Of a DNA stretch of 64,000 nt, positions 35,849 to 45,381 are shown one piece after another. Position numbers and translations under genes: made by a program. Under the pieces are notes generated by a model. It saw nothing but the letters and a program-made list of their open reading frames with translations. It was not told the DNA's origin and did not search any database. The stretch is from assembly GCF_022347725.1 (NCBI RefSeq), contig NZ_JAKRGB010000002.1, positions 434,001 to 498,000 of the forward strand. The letters run 5' to 3'. Within the stretch, counting starts at the first letter, position 1, and the number at the start of each line of letters is the position of its first letter. This DNA is from Ruegeria sp. Ofav3-42. GTDB taxonomy: Bacteria; Pseudomonadota; Alphaproteobacteria; Rhodobacterales; Rhodobacteraceae.

Positions 35849-38035
35849 TCAGACGAAGCTTACGCCGTTTTCTGCCATGGGCAGTTCCGCAACGTGAACG
35901 CCGGACAGGGCGTTGATCGCGTTTGCCAGAGCAGGGGCCGAGGGCGGCGTACCAGGCTCGCCCACACCAGTCGGAGCTTCGGCAGACGGGACGATGTGCA
36001 CGTCGATGGCGGCGATATCGCCAATCCGCAGCGGCTCATAGTCCGGGAAGTTGAACTGGTCTACGGAACCACTGGTCAGGGTGATCTGGTCACGCATCAC
36101 GTGACCGATGCCATAGCCGATGCCACCTTCCATCTGGGCACGCACGACGTCCGGATTAACAGCAATTCCGCAATCCACGGCACAGGTGACCTTTTCGATC
36201 TTTATGCCGTCTTCAGGATTGCCCGAAACTTCGACTACTTGTGCCGCGTAAGACCCAAATGACTTATGCACAGCGATGCCCTGTGCCCGACCGGCCGGAG
36301 CATTGCCCCAACCTGCCTTCTCTGCCGCCAGCTTCAGGACTCCGGCCTTGCGGGCCTGATCCGGATCGCTCGTATCGGTGAGATAGGCCAGTCGGAACTC
36401 CACCGGATCACGACCAGCAGCCTTTGCGGCCAGATCCATCATCACTTCCATCGCATAGGCCGTGTGGGTGTGTCCAACCGATCGCCACCACAGAACCGAG
36501 GTTGCTTTGGGTGTATCGGTCAGGCCGACGGCCATACCGGGGATAGCGTAGGGGCTGTCACCGATCCCCTCGACCGAGCTGTGATCGATTCCGTCTTGAA
36601 CCGAGAAGGCTTCGAACGGTGTTCCTTTCATGATCGACTGCCCCGCAACCTGATGCTGCCAACCGACGATGTTTCCTTCGGCATCCAGTCCGACACGTGC
36701 TTTGTGGCCAAAGGCCGGGCGGTAATAGCCGCTGCGGATGTCATCCTCACGCGTCCAGACCAGCTTGACCGGGCGCGAGCGGTCGGTGACCACAAAGGCC
36801 AGCGCAGCCTCGACCTGATAATCCGCGTCAGGGGTTGCGCGGCGCCCGAACGAACCGCCCGCCAGCATCGTCTTGATCTGGATTTTCTCGGGCGGCAGCT
36901 GGAAGATCTGCTGATAGGCCATATGCGGGCCAGTCGGCATTTGCGCACCGTCATGCAGAACAATGGTGCCGTCCGCAGTCTGTTCGATAGTGCAGTTCAG
37001 TGGTTCCATTGGGGCATGTGCCAGCAGTGGGAAGTAGAAGGTCTTTTCGATGACCTTGTCCGCTCCATCGATGGCCGCTGACACCGCCGCCACGTCTGCC
37101 TTGTTCACGTTGTAGGTAGGCTCGGCATCCAGAGCGGCCATGATCTCGGCCTTGATCTGGTCCGAGTCGCGGGTTTCGGCAGCTGACATGTCCCACTCGA
37201 CTTCAAGCACATCACGCGCCTGAATCGCGGCCCAGGTGCTTTCGGCATAAACCGCGACCCCTGCCTGATTGGGCAGCACGGCGGCGCTGATATAGCCTTT
37301 GACCTCTTTCGACGCGCTGTCGTCAAAGCCATTGGCGATTCCGCCCTTCGATTCAGGTCGCTTGATCATGGCGATCATCTGGTTGGGCAGGTGAACGTCC
37401 ATGGCGTACATAGCCTGTCCGTTGCCCTTGATGGCCGAGTCTTTGCGGCGGACCGCTTCGTTGCCGATCAGACGAAATTCTGACGGGTCTTTCAGACGCG
37501 GCTCGGCGGGGGCCTCCAGTTGAGACGCGGCGGCCACGAATTCGGCGATCGGAGCCGTCTTGTCGCCCGCTTTGATGATGCCTTCTTCGATGGTGATGCC
37601 GGATGCGTCGACTCCCCAGCTTTGCGCGGCTGCGTTGATCAGCATTTCGCGCGCGGCGGCGCCAGCCTGACGGTATTGCATCCACGAGTTCGCCATCGCG
37701 GTCGACCCGCCAGTGCCCTGGAAGGGGCCGAACAACAGGTTGTTGTAGACCTGCGGGTTGGACGGGGCGAATTCGTACTCGATCTGGTCCATGGTCAGGC
37801 CGATTTCTTCGGCGATCAGCGTCGGCAGGCCGGTTGCAGGGCCTTGGCCCTTTTCAAAGTGTTTGACGATTGCTGTCACGGTCCCGTCGGCCTCAATCTT
37901 CACGAATGGATTGAACTGAGTGGTCTCGGACGAAGCAGCCGCCAGCGCGCCATCAGGGCGCGCGCCAACCAGCAGGACAGCACTGGCAGCAGCGGCACCT
38001 TTCAGAAATCCACGGCGGGAGGTGTTTATGGTCAT
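35849..38035 (-). CDS. Molybdopterin-binding large subunit, isoquinoline 1-oxidoreductase beta-like
   Basis: A 728-residue xanthine dehydrogenase-family subunit. The N-terminus is a twin-arginine signal: SRRGFLKGAAAASAVLLVGA. Molybdopterin-binding blocks include GGSFGRRATPDADYQVEAAL and WWRSVGHTHTAYAMEVMMD. The catalytic glutamate is in GVGEPGTPPSAPALANAI near the C-terminus. With the 2Fe-2S subunit it forms a periplasmic two-subunit dehydrogenase like IorAB, which hydroxylates N-heterocycles or oxidises aldehydes and passes electrons to a cytochrome not present here. The substrate is unknown. Confidence 0.88.
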   Translation of the reverse strand: MTINTSRRGFLKGAAAASAVLLVGARPDGALAAASSETTQFNPFVKIEADGTVTAIVKHFEKGQGPATGLPTLIAEEIGLTMDQIEYEFAPSNPQVYNNLLFGPFQGTGGSTAMANSWMQYRQAGAAAREMLINAAAQSWGVDASGITIEEGIIKAGDKTAPIAEFVAAASQLEAPAEPRLKDPSEFRLIGNEAVRRKDSAIKGNGQAMYAMDVHLPNQMIAMIKRPESKGGIANGFDDSASKEVKGYISAAVLPNQAGVAVYAESTWAAIQARDVLEVEWDMSAAETRDSDQIKAEIMAALDAEPTYNVNKADVAAVSAAIDGADKVIEKTFYFPLLAHAPMEPLNCTIEQTADGTIVLHDGAQMPTGPHMAYQQIFQLPPEKIQIKTMLAGGSFGRRATPDADYQVEAALAFVVTDRSRPVKLVWTREDDIRSGYYRPAFGHKARVGLDAEGNIVGWQHQVAGQSIMKGTPFEAFSVQDGIDHSSVEGIGDSPYAIPGMAVGLTDTPKATSVLWWRSVGHTHTAYAMEVMMDLAAKAAGRDPVEFRLAYLTDTSDPDQARKAGVLKLAAEKAGWGNAPAGRAQGIAVHKSFGSYAAQVVEVSGNPEDGIKIEKVTCAVDCGIAVNPDVVRAQMEGGIGYGIGHVMRDQITLTSGSVDQFNFPDYEPLRIGDIAAIDVHIVPSAEAPTGVGEPGTPPSAPALANAINALSGVHVAELPMAENGVSFV

Positions 38036-38038
38036 GGA

Positions 38039-38503
38039 TCAGGCCTCCAGAATTTCAGATGCGCGCTGGATACCGGCGCGGATACGTTGGTAAGTGGCGC
38101 AACGGCAGGCGTTGCCGGCCATGTAGTCGTCAATCTCTTCGACGCTGGGCTTAGGGTTCTCAGACAAAAGTCCGACCGCCGACATCACCTGACCCGACTG
38201 GCAATAGCCGCACTGGACCACATCCAGCTCGACCCAGGCCTGCTGTATGGCTGCGCCGATTTTGTCGTCTCCAACCGCCTCGATTGTGGTGATTTCGGCG
38301 TCTTCGACGTCTTCGATATAAGTCTGGCACGAGCGCACGGGCTCGCCATTCAGGTGCACGGTGCACGCGCCACAGGATGCGACGCCGCAGCCGAATTTGG
38401 TTCCAGTCAGCTTGAGTTCATCCCGGATCACCCAGAGCAGGGGCGTGCCGGGTTCGGCGTCCACCGCGTGGGTTTCGCCGTTCAGTTTCAAAGTCAAAGC
38501 CAT
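38039..38503 (-). CDS. 2Fe-2S small subunit, isoquinoline 1-oxidoreductase alpha-like
   Basis: A 154-residue protein binding two [2Fe-2S] clusters. The plant-ferredoxin-type cluster has cysteines in FGCGVASCGACTVHLNG and the last one in VRSCQTYIED. The second cluster has QCGYCQSGQVM and GNACRCATYQRI. It carries electrons from the Mo centre of the partner subunit. It ends 3 bp before the large-subunit start on the same strand. No signal peptide is present, so it is probably exported together with its TAT-borne partner. Regulation is likely by the divergent TetR gene. Confidence 0.9.
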   Translation of the reverse strand: MALTLKLNGETHAVDAEPGTPLLWVIRDELKLTGTKFGCGVASCGACTVHLNGEPVRSCQTYIEDVEDAEITTIEAVGDDKIGAAIQQAWVELDVVQCGYCQSGQVMSAVGLLSENPKPSVEEIDDYMAGNACRCATYQRIRAGIQRASEILEA

Positions 38504-38540
38504 GAGGGGACTCTCCGTGTTGGGCTGGTTACCTGAGTCG

Positions 38541-38598
38541 GTAAACTGGCGGGTTTACACTAGGCGAGAAATTCATGCGTGTAAACTGGTGAGTTTAC
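38541..38598. promoter_or_regulatory. Two TetR-type operators in the divergent promoter
   Basis: GTAAACTGGCGGGTTTAC (38541-38558) and GTAAACTGGTGAGTTTAC (38581-38598) are two near-identical 18-bp palindromes, 40 bp apart. The second is perfect in its GTAAACT/AGTTTAC arms. They sit between the molybdenum dehydrogenase genes and the TetR gene and would let one repressor control both directions. Confidence 0.8.
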
Positions 38599-38642
38599 GT
38601 AGTGTTTGACCTTGATCTGTCAATGGGTCTATAGCTTTGGAT

Positions 38643-39245
38643 ATGAACGAATGCACAGCGCCGAATGCGTCCAAACATGCCCAGATCATTGAGGCGGCCG
38701 TGGCGGAATTCCAGGAAAAGGGGTTCGCCGCCGCCAGTATGGACCGCATTTCAGCGCAGGCCGAAGTGTCCAAGCGGACGCTGTACAAATACTTTGAAAG
38801 CAAGGAAAACCTGTTTCGTTCCATCGTGATCGAATTGGCGAACCGCTTTGCCGGAGTGCTGGACATTCGGTACGAAAAGGGTCGTGATATTCGCGAGCAA
38901 CTGACCGAACTGGCATGGGCCGAAGGGCGCATTCTGATGCTGCCCGAAGTGATGGCGATGGCGCGCATGGTGATCAGCGAAACCCTGCGCAACCCGGTTC
39001 TTGCGGCGGCGGCGCAGGGCAAGCTGGATAAAACGGCGATCTTTGTGCAGATGTTGAAAGATGCCGCTGCGGACGATCAGCTACGAATAGACGATCCGGA
39101 AAGCGCGGGGCAGGAGTTCATCGGTCTGATCAAGGCCAAAGCGTTCTGGCCCATGATCTTCACCGGCAGCGTCCTGAGTGAGGATGATATGACAGCCACT
39201 ATCGAAAATAGCGTCGACATGATCCTCAGCCGCTACGGCGTTTAG
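38643..39245 (+). CDS. TetR-family transcriptional regulator
   Basis: A 200-residue TetR protein with the N-terminal helix-turn-helix (AAVAEFQEKGFAAASMDRIS, then AQAEVSKRTLYKYFESKENLF). The rest is a helical ligand domain. I use the ATG at 38643; a TTG two codons earlier is in frame. It is divergent from the isoquinoline-oxidoreductase-like genes, with two palindromes between, so it is their likely repressor. The inducer is probably the substrate or product of that enzyme. Confidence 0.88.
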   Translation: MNECTAPNASKHAQIIEAAVAEFQEKGFAAASMDRISAQAEVSKRTLYKYFESKENLFRSIVIELANRFAGVLDIRYEKGRDIREQLTELAWAEGRILMLPEVMAMARMVISETLRNPVLAAAAQGKLDKTAIFVQMLKDAAADDQLRIDDPESAGQEFIGLIKAKAFWPMIFTGSVLSEDDMTATIENSVDMILSRYGV

Positions 39246-39298
39246 TTGCAGGCGGTGCGAGGCGAGCTTAGCTATGCGCCCGCCCCAACCAACTTTGT

Positions 39299-40090
39299 TC
39301 AAACCGTGAGGTCGTGCTTCATGGCCTGCGGCAGGATGAAAGGCACCTGACCCTTGGGCAGCGTGTTGATTGGCAGGTCGATGCCATAGACCTGCTCCAT
39401 CGTTTTGTCGTTCAGGATAGCCGTTGGTGTGCCCGAACCCCAAACATTGCCTTCCGACAGGACATAGACGTAGTCGGCAAATAGCGCGGTCAGGTTCAGA
39501 TCGTGCATGACCACCACTACGCCGCCACCCTGCGCCGCGAAGTTTCTTGCAACGCCGAGCACGGTGAACTGATGCGCGATGTCGAGGCTTGCAACGGGTT
39601 CGTCCAGCAATAGCCATTTCGGCTTGTCGTGGTACTTCGCGGCCCAGACCTGAGTCAGAACGCGGGCAAGCTGAACCCGTTGCTGTTCGCCGCCAGAGAG
39701 GTTCTGATAGGACCGATGCTCAAACCCGGCAAGATCGACATGGGCCAATGCCTTCGATGGCAGGGTGTCATCCCCGGCAGCCAATCCATTTGCCAGCCCC
39801 AGCCTGACGATCTCCAGCACAGAGAAGGGGAAGGCGACGGTCGACGATTGTGGCAGCACGCCTCGCATTGCGGCCAATTGCCAAGGTTTCAGTTCGGAAA
39901 TGTCGCGCCCGTTCAGCGCTACTTTGCCAGAAGATTCAATTTCGCCCGATAACGCCTTGAGTAAGGTCGACTTTCCTGAGCCGTTGGGTCCGATGATCGC
40001 CGTGACTTTTCCGGGCTCTGCATCAAAATCCACACCGTGCAGAATTTCTTTGCGGCCCAGACTGACGCGTATGTTCTCGCCTTTCATCAC
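39299..40090 (-). CDS. hmuV: Haemin ABC transporter ATP-binding protein
   Basis: A 263-residue ABC ATPase of the FecE/HmuV type. Walker A is IIGPNGSGKSTLLKAL, the signature is LSGGEQQRVQLARVL, Walker B is WLLLDEPVASLD and the switch histidine is in VVVMHDLNLTALFADY. It energises haem import with HmuT and HmuU. It follows hmuU with no gap and is the last gene of the hmuSTUV unit, converging with the TetR gene. Confidence 0.93.
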   Translation of the reverse strand: MMKGENIRVSLGRKEILHGVDFDAEPGKVTAIIGPNGSGKSTLLKALSGEIESSGKVALNGRDISELKPWQLAAMRGVLPQSSTVAFPFSVLEIVRLGLANGLAAGDDTLPSKALAHVDLAGFEHRSYQNLSGGEQQRVQLARVLTQVWAAKYHDKPKWLLLDEPVASLDIAHQFTVLGVARNFAAQGGGVVVVMHDLNLTALFADYVYVLSEGNVWGSGTPTAILNDKTMEQVYGIDLPINTLPKGQVPFILPQAMKHDLTV

Positions 40091-41167
40091 TTACATTCCC
40101 ATTGTTCCGTGACGCCGCAGCAGAATCCACAGGAAGACCGGTGCGCCAAGAATTGCGGTTACGATGCCGATCGGCAATTCTGCCGGGGCAACGATCAGTC
40201 GGCTGATCATATCGGCGCCCAGCAACAGGCTTGCCCCCAACAAGGCAGAGTTTAAAAGCAGGCGATGATGGTCCGGCCCTGTTGCCAAACGCAACAGGTG
40301 AGGTACGACGATGCCGATGAAGCCAATTCCGCCAGACACCGCGACGGCCGCACCGGTTGCTCCGGCGACGGCCAGAATGGCGATGTTCTTGCTGCGCTGG
40401 ACCGGAATGCCCATGTGGTGCGCCACGGCTTCGCCCATTGCCATACCGTTCAGGGCGCGGGCGAGGAACTGTGCCACTAAGACCGAGATCAGGATAATCG
40501 GTGCAGCCGATGCGGCCTTGGTCCACGTTGCTCCGGCCAATGAGCCCATGCCCCAGAAAGTCAGGTCGCGCAGTTGCTGGTCATCGGCGATGTAGACCAG
40601 AACACCTGATACCGCGCCTGACAGTGCCCCCAATGCGATGCCGGCCAGCAGCATGGTCGCCACAGATGTCTGCCCTCGCCGTGTGGAGACGCGATAGAGC
40701 AGAAGGACGGACGCCCATCCGCCCAGAAATGCAGCGATGGCGATCAGCCCATTGCCTGTCCACGCCAGTATAGACGCGGGCAGGTATGAGCCCAGGATGA
40801 TCGCGGAAATCGCTCCAAGACCAGCACCAGCGCTGACACCGACGATCCCGGGGTCAGCCAGCGGGTTGCGGAAAAGCCCTTGCATAACGACACCGGACAC
40901 CGCCAGCGCGGCACCTACAAGAACTCCCATGGCCAACCGGGGCAGGCGGATGTCCCAAAGGACGATCCGGTCGAGGTCTGAGATATCACGCCCAGCGATC
41001 AGGTCAGCCAAAGCTGCGCTGAGTGACGCATTCGATGCGCCGACCGAGACGCTGACCACGCTGGTGACGATAAGAAGAACGAAGAGGGCCAATGTGACCC
41101 GACGCGCCGTCACCCGACGGTCGCGTGGGGCCACATTCAGCCCATCGTGATCCATTGCCAGAGTCAT
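40091..41167 (-). CDS. hmuU: Haemin ABC transporter permease
   Basis: A 358-residue FecCD-family permease with about ten membrane helices. VLVGAALAVSGVVMQGLFRN and NPLADPGIVGVSAGAGLGA are the classic N-terminal signature of iron-siderophore/haem permeases. The coupling-helix region GMAMGEAVAHHMGIPV lies before GGIGFIGIVVPHLLR. The start overlaps hmuT by 4 bp. It forms the inner-membrane channel of the haem importer. No other permease is in the cluster, so it is probably a homodimer. Confidence 0.93.
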   Translation of the reverse strand: MTLAMDHDGLNVAPRDRRVTARRVTLALFVLLIVTSVVSVSVGASNASLSAALADLIAGRDISDLDRIVLWDIRLPRLAMGVLVGAALAVSGVVMQGLFRNPLADPGIVGVSAGAGLGAISAIILGSYLPASILAWTGNGLIAIAAFLGGWASVLLLYRVSTRRGQTSVATMLLAGIALGALSGAVSGVLVYIADDQQLRDLTFWGMGSLAGATWTKAASAAPIILISVLVAQFLARALNGMAMGEAVAHHMGIPVQRSKNIAILAVAGATGAAVAVSGGIGFIGIVVPHLLRLATGPDHHRLLLNSALLGASLLLGADMISRLIVAPAELPIGIVTAILGAPVFLWILLRRHGTMGM

Positions 41168-42042
41168 GAGCCACTTATTCTCTGCAGTTCCGCTGACAAA
41201 TCAGCAATCGCGTCGGCTGTGCGAGGGCCGAAGCCAAGAAGATACGCCCCTTGCATGCGGATCAGTCGCTTGTTCCGGCCCGCCGGTGTCAGTTGAAATG
41301 CAGGCAAGGCAAACAGTTCCTCGTTTCCAGTGATGTGATTGCCTCGACGATCCATCATCAGGATCACGTCTGGTGCGGTCGAGGCGATCGCTTCGGGTGT
41401 CATCGGTTTGAAGCCCGACACGCTGCCTGCTGCGTTCACGCCACCCGCCAACCGAATGATGCTGTCCGCCTGCGTGTCCGCCCCACCAACCAGAATCCGA
41501 TTGTCTTGCGCTGACAGGACGAACAAGACCCGCGCCGATCCATTCAGCGCTGCATCAGCAGCGTTGGAATGTGCACCATCAATACGTGCGCCGGTCTGGA
41601 CGGCCAGTTCTTCCGCTGCTTCTTCCACGCCAAGCGCTGTCCCGACCGCCCGGATCTTTTCGACGACACCGTCACGTGTGTAGTTTTCGCTGATCGAGAC
41701 GTACTCCACACCTGCCTCTTTGAGCACTTCAACAGCTTCAGGCGGCCCGGCGCCTTCCAGTGCCACGATCAAATCCGGTCGAACCGACAGGACACCTTCG
41801 GGTGATAGGGCGCGCATGTAGCCGACGTCGGGCAACTCAAGCACCTCAGTCGGATAGGTCGACGTCTGATCGCGGCCGACAAGCCGATCCTGCTGGCCCA
41901 GTGCGTACACGATTTCGGTCACGGAACTACCGATTGCGATGATGCGATTGGGCTCGGCCTCATCTGCCGACATGGCCTGAGTACCGAAAACGCCAGCCGC
42001 GAGAACGGCAAAAGTTGAAGTAACTCTGGTAACGGTATTCAT
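41164..42042 (-). CDS. hmuT: Haemin-binding periplasmic protein
   Basis: A 292-residue periplasmic binding protein of the HmuT/BtuF cluster A-II. The signal peptide ends around MSADEAEP. The first lobe has RIIAIGSSVTEIVYALGQQD and the linker EGVLSVRPDLIVALEGAGPP; the second contains YLLGFGPRTADAIADL. A tyrosine in YPTEVLELPDVGYM is typical of haem contact. It hands haem to HmuUV. It starts at the hmuS stop (1-bp overlap) and overlaps hmuU by 4 bp. Confidence 0.92.
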   Translation of the reverse strand: MNTVTRVTSTFAVLAAGVFGTQAMSADEAEPNRIIAIGSSVTEIVYALGQQDRLVGRDQTSTYPTEVLELPDVGYMRALSPEGVLSVRPDLIVALEGAGPPEAVEVLKEAGVEYVSISENYTRDGVVEKIRAVGTALGVEEAAEELAVQTGARIDGAHSNAADAALNGSARVLFVLSAQDNRILVGGADTQADSIIRLAGGVNAAGSVSGFKPMTPEAIASTAPDVILMMDRRGNHITGNEELFALPAFQLTPAGRNKRLIRMQGAYLLGFGPRTADAIADLSAELQRISGS

Positions 42043-43097
42043 TATGCTACCTCGGCTTCTTTTTTGGATTGCAGCTTTGCCACCAATTCGTCCCAGGCCG
42101 GGCGGTGATCCTTCTCACCCGAGCGACGGCCAAAGACCTGCAGGATAAGGCCACCTTCGGAATCGAAGGCCTCGACCGAAACAGCGGGTCCACGTTGTGT
42201 GGGTTTGGAGACCGCCCATACTTCGGCGATGTGGTCCGTGCGCAGATGCAGGTTGAAACGCGGGTCAAGCACATTGAACCACGGGCCAATCTGTTTAAGC
42301 GACTCAACCGGGCCGCCGTGAATTTCGATGCAACCCCGGTTGCCGACGAAAACCATGACCTCAAGCCCCTGATCACGCACCTGTTCGAACATCTGGGAAA
42401 CCGTATCGGTCGAAAGCTCACGAACGAACGGTTCGCCCGCGACGCGGTAAGCCCCCAAGCGGTTCATCTTCAGCTTTGAGGTCAGGCGCAGAAACTGGTG
42501 CGTGTCCGTCATCTTGGCCCATTCCGAGCGCAGGATGTCAACTTTGTCCGCGTTCACCTTGGCAGCTTCGGTCGGCTTGCGCGGCTCAACGGTCAACGTC
42601 TGTGATTGGTCTTCCGAAGCCAGCGAACTGACGAGTTCGTTCCAGTGGTTCAGGTCGGATCCGTCGCGCAGAAAGATCTTGTGGACCGCATCCCCGGCTG
42701 CATCAAAGATCTGAACAGATCGTTTGGTTCCGTTCTGTGTTTCACGCTCGATGGCAAAAGCATGGGCCCACTGGCTGGGGAACATGCGCAAGTCGATGTC
42801 TTCGGTCAGCACCATCGAAGCATGGGCGCCAGAATGGTAGTTGTCGTACTGCCCGACTTTTTCGATGATGCAGGACAGATTGCGCGTCAGCGCCATGACT
42901 TCGCCCAGCCCGTTCAGCTTTGGAAAGATGTCGTCAAGGTTCGCCGACAGCCTTGTCACGTCGATCCCCGTGTGCGCGGCGACAAGTTGCCCTTCGGTAA
43001 TACCCAGCGATTCCGCCAAATCGCGGTCACGTTTTCCGGTGTTTTCAGCATAGGCTGCACGAATTTGATCCGGGGCCAGAAGCACCTGTTCCGTCAT
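42042..43097 (-). CDS. hmuS: Haemin-degrading/haem-trafficking factor HmuS
   Basis: A 351-residue HemS/HmuS/ChuX-type protein made of two similar halves, each with a helical pair and a beta layer. Family blocks are MALTRNLSCIIEKVGQYDN, WAHAFAIERETQNG, MFEQVRDQGLEVMVFVGN and WFNVLDPRFNLHLR. It binds cytosolic haem and either stores or degrades it. I start at ATG 43097, preceded by GATGGAAAA; an ATG at 43121 is also in frame with no better site. It is the first gene of the hmuSTUV unit, divergent from the receptor gene. Confidence 0.88.
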   Translation of the reverse strand: MTEQVLLAPDQIRAAYAENTGKRDRDLAESLGITEGQLVAAHTGIDVTRLSANLDDIFPKLNGLGEVMALTRNLSCIIEKVGQYDNYHSGAHASMVLTEDIDLRMFPSQWAHAFAIERETQNGTKRSVQIFDAAGDAVHKIFLRDGSDLNHWNELVSSLASEDQSQTLTVEPRKPTEAAKVNADKVDILRSEWAKMTDTHQFLRLTSKLKMNRLGAYRVAGEPFVRELSTDTVSQMFEQVRDQGLEVMVFVGNRGCIEIHGGPVESLKQIGPWFNVLDPRFNLHLRTDHIAEVWAVSKPTQRGPAVSVEAFDSEGGLILQVFGRRSGEKDHRPAWDELVAKLQSKKEAEVA

Positions 43098-43197
43098 GGT
43101 TTTTCCATCTTCGAGTGTCATGAGTGTCAGGCTGGCATGGTCATCGGTGAGCGCGGCGACCTGCTGGCGGATGTCGTGCGAACGACTAAGAATTTAT

Positions 43198-43216
43198 GTT
43201 GACTGTTTTAGTCAAC
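43198..43216. promoter_or_regulatory. Iron-box-like palindrome between hmuS and receptor
   Basis: GTTGACTGTTTTAGTCAAC is a 7+5+7 palindrome that contains TGA-N9-TCA, the RirA (IRO) box pattern of rhizobia. It lies midway in the 233-bp region between the divergent hmuS and receptor starts. An iron-dependent regulator of the RirA/IscR/Fur/Irr set is the probable binder. Confidence 0.65.
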
Positions 43217-43330
43217 TTTATTAACGAGCACAAGTCGCCAAACCGGCGATTCCGAAAATCAAAAAAAGACTGACCACAGCCAGCACGGAGCAAGCATTTC
43301 CGGTCCTCTTAAAGTTTCGAAGGGACAGAA

Positions 43331-45361
43331 ATGCGTTCGCGGATTCAAAAGATGGGGTTGCTGGGCACGGTGTCATGCCTCAGCATGATCGCGGCTGGCG
43401 CTTCAGCGCAGGAACAAGATGACGGCTTTCTCGGTACACTCGAACTGGGTGAAAGCAAGCGGGAAATCCAGACGGATACCGCCGTACCGGTAACGAATAT
43501 CGATCAGGAAGAAGTCAATGATCGTCAGGCCAACACGGTTGCTGAACTGATCGATACGGTGCCCGGTGTGACTTTGGTCAACGGCTCGACACCGCAAGGT
43601 TCGGGGATCAACATCCGTGGCTTTGGTGCCAACAGCACCTTCGGCACCGACCAGAAAGTGCTGATCCTTGTCGATGGGGCGACAACCGGCGCGGAAGAAT
43701 TGTATCGGATCGGCAACCAGTTGTTCACCGACCCGCAGCTATACAAGAGCGTTTCGGTTATCCGCGGTACCGTGGGATCGTTCGAATACGGCTCGGGTGT
43801 TGTAGGCGGCGTGGTTCAGTTGGAAACCAAGGACGCGTCGGACTTCACTGGTGGCGAGCCCGGCTTCCGGTTCCGGCAAACGCTGGAAGGGTATTCCAAC
43901 GGAAGCGGATTTGCGTCCTCGTCGATCCTGGCCTGGCAGCCCAACCGTCAGACCGAGTTCCTGTTCAACTACTCATATCGTGATCAGGATGATCAAAAGG
44001 ACGGAAACGGCGACACCATTGGTAACAGTGCCTTCACACTGCCGTCGCTTCTGGCAAAGGGTAAGTACAGCTTTGGCGATGACCTCGAGCATTCGATCAC
44101 TGCGTCCTACAACCAGTCCACCTCGGAAGAGCGCGATGTGCCTTATGACTCATTCGGCACGACATCGGATTCATTCGGTAACGTAGACCGCGATATCGAA
44201 ACAAAAATCGGGATTTTGCGGTATCAATATCGTCCTGCAGGCAACGACCTGATCGATCTGGACGTGAACCTCAGCTACTCGGAACAGAAGATCGACAGCT
44301 CTTATGTGCCGGGATCATCAAGCCTGGAACGTTCGCCCTTCTTCCGCAGTATTCGTGGGTTGGCTGACGCAACTCACAACTACGAAACAACGAAGCTGAC
44401 GATCAAGAACACGTCCTATTTCCAGACCGGAATTGCATCGCACGATCTGCGCGCCGGGATCGAGTTCATCAATCGCGAACGTCTGGACGCGCCTTCGGCC
44501 CCTGGTGGAACAGATCGCCGGATCGCCTTGTTTGCCGTTGATGATATCCAAATCGCCGAGCAACTGACGATCACGCCGGCAATTCGTTATGAAACGCAAG
44601 ACATCGAAGGCGATAGCGACGCGCCAGCACCGCGCAACGAGAGCTATGACAACAACGCGTTGATGGGCGGCCTGTCTGCACGGTACGAATTCGCCAGCGG
44701 TTTTGCCGTTTTCGGCAGCGGCGCATACACGGAAAACCTGCCAATCATCGACGATCTGGGCACCCCCGCATACATGACGCAGCCTGAAAAGTCGCGCACA
44801 TGGGAAGCAGGCTTCTCTTACAACCGTGGAGATGTCTTTACCGATGGCGACGTCGTTCGCGCCAAGGTCAATTTCTACAGAACAGACCTCTGGGACATCA
44901 CGTCGTACGTATCCGGCAGCCCTTCGCGTCCGTTGAGTGAAGTTGAAACCAAAGGTGTGGAAATCGAGGCGTCCTACGCGAACGCTGCCGGCTACTATGT
45001 CGATTTCAACGCTAATATCGTCAAAGGCACTGAAACCAGCGCGCTTGGTGTGGACTCGCCGTGGCGCAATGAGCCGACCGACTCGGCCCGTGTGACTGTC
45101 GGCAAGCGCTTTGGCGAAACGCTGGACGTCAGCTGGGAGCTGTTCGGCGCCAAGTCCGGCACCGATTCCAGCGGCGATCCGGTTGCAGGCTACGGCGTGA
45201 ACACGCTGCGCGCGACATACCTGCCGCAAGAGGGTGCGTTCCAGGGCTTCGAAGTCCGCGCCGGCATCGAGAATATCTTTGACAAGAACTATCTGCCAAA
45301 CCTTTCGACCCGCAACTCTCCGGGCCGGAACTTCAAGCTGACCTTGGCGAAAACGTTCTGA
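43331..45361 (+). CDS. hmuR: TonB-dependent outer-membrane receptor, haem-type
   Basis: A 676-residue TonB-dependent receptor. It has a signal peptide ending at AAGASAQEQ. The plug contains TVAELIDTVPGVTLVNGS and GINIRGFG, and a C-terminal beta-barrel ends in RNFKLTLAKTF (terminal Phe). It transports haem or a haemoprotein-derived ligand through the outer membrane. The usual FRAP...NPNL haem-receptor motif is not evident, so specificity rests on the linked hmu genes. It heads an operon with a small secreted protein, exbB, exbD, exbD and tonB. The iron-box-like dyad lies about 115 bp upstream. Confidence 0.85.
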   Translation: MRSRIQKMGLLGTVSCLSMIAAGASAQEQDDGFLGTLELGESKREIQTDTAVPVTNIDQEEVNDRQANTVAELIDTVPGVTLVNGSTPQGSGINIRGFGANSTFGTDQKVLILVDGATTGAEELYRIGNQLFTDPQLYKSVSVIRGTVGSFEYGSGVVGGVVQLETKDASDFTGGEPGFRFRQTLEGYSNGSGFASSSILAWQPNRQTEFLFNYSYRDQDDQKDGNGDTIGNSAFTLPSLLAKGKYSFGDDLEHSITASYNQSTSEERDVPYDSFGTTSDSFGNVDRDIETKIGILRYQYRPAGNDLIDLDVNLSYSEQKIDSSYVPGSSSLERSPFFRSIRGLADATHNYETTKLTIKNTSYFQTGIASHDLRAGIEFINRERLDAPSAPGGTDRRIALFAVDDIQIAEQLTITPAIRYETQDIEGDSDAPAPRNESYDNNALMGGLSARYEFASGFAVFGSGAYTENLPIIDDLGTPAYMTQPEKSRTWEAGFSYNRGDVFTDGDVVRAKVNFYRTDLWDITSYVSGSPSRPLSEVETKGVEIEASYANAAGYYVDFNANIVKGTETSALGVDSPWRNEPTDSARVTVGKRFGETLDVSWELFGAKSGTDSSGDPVAGYGVNTLRATYLPQEGAFQGFEVRAGIENIFDKNYLPNLSTRNSPGRNFKLTLAKTF

Positions 45362-45381
45362 TCCACACGAAAGGACCAGTC

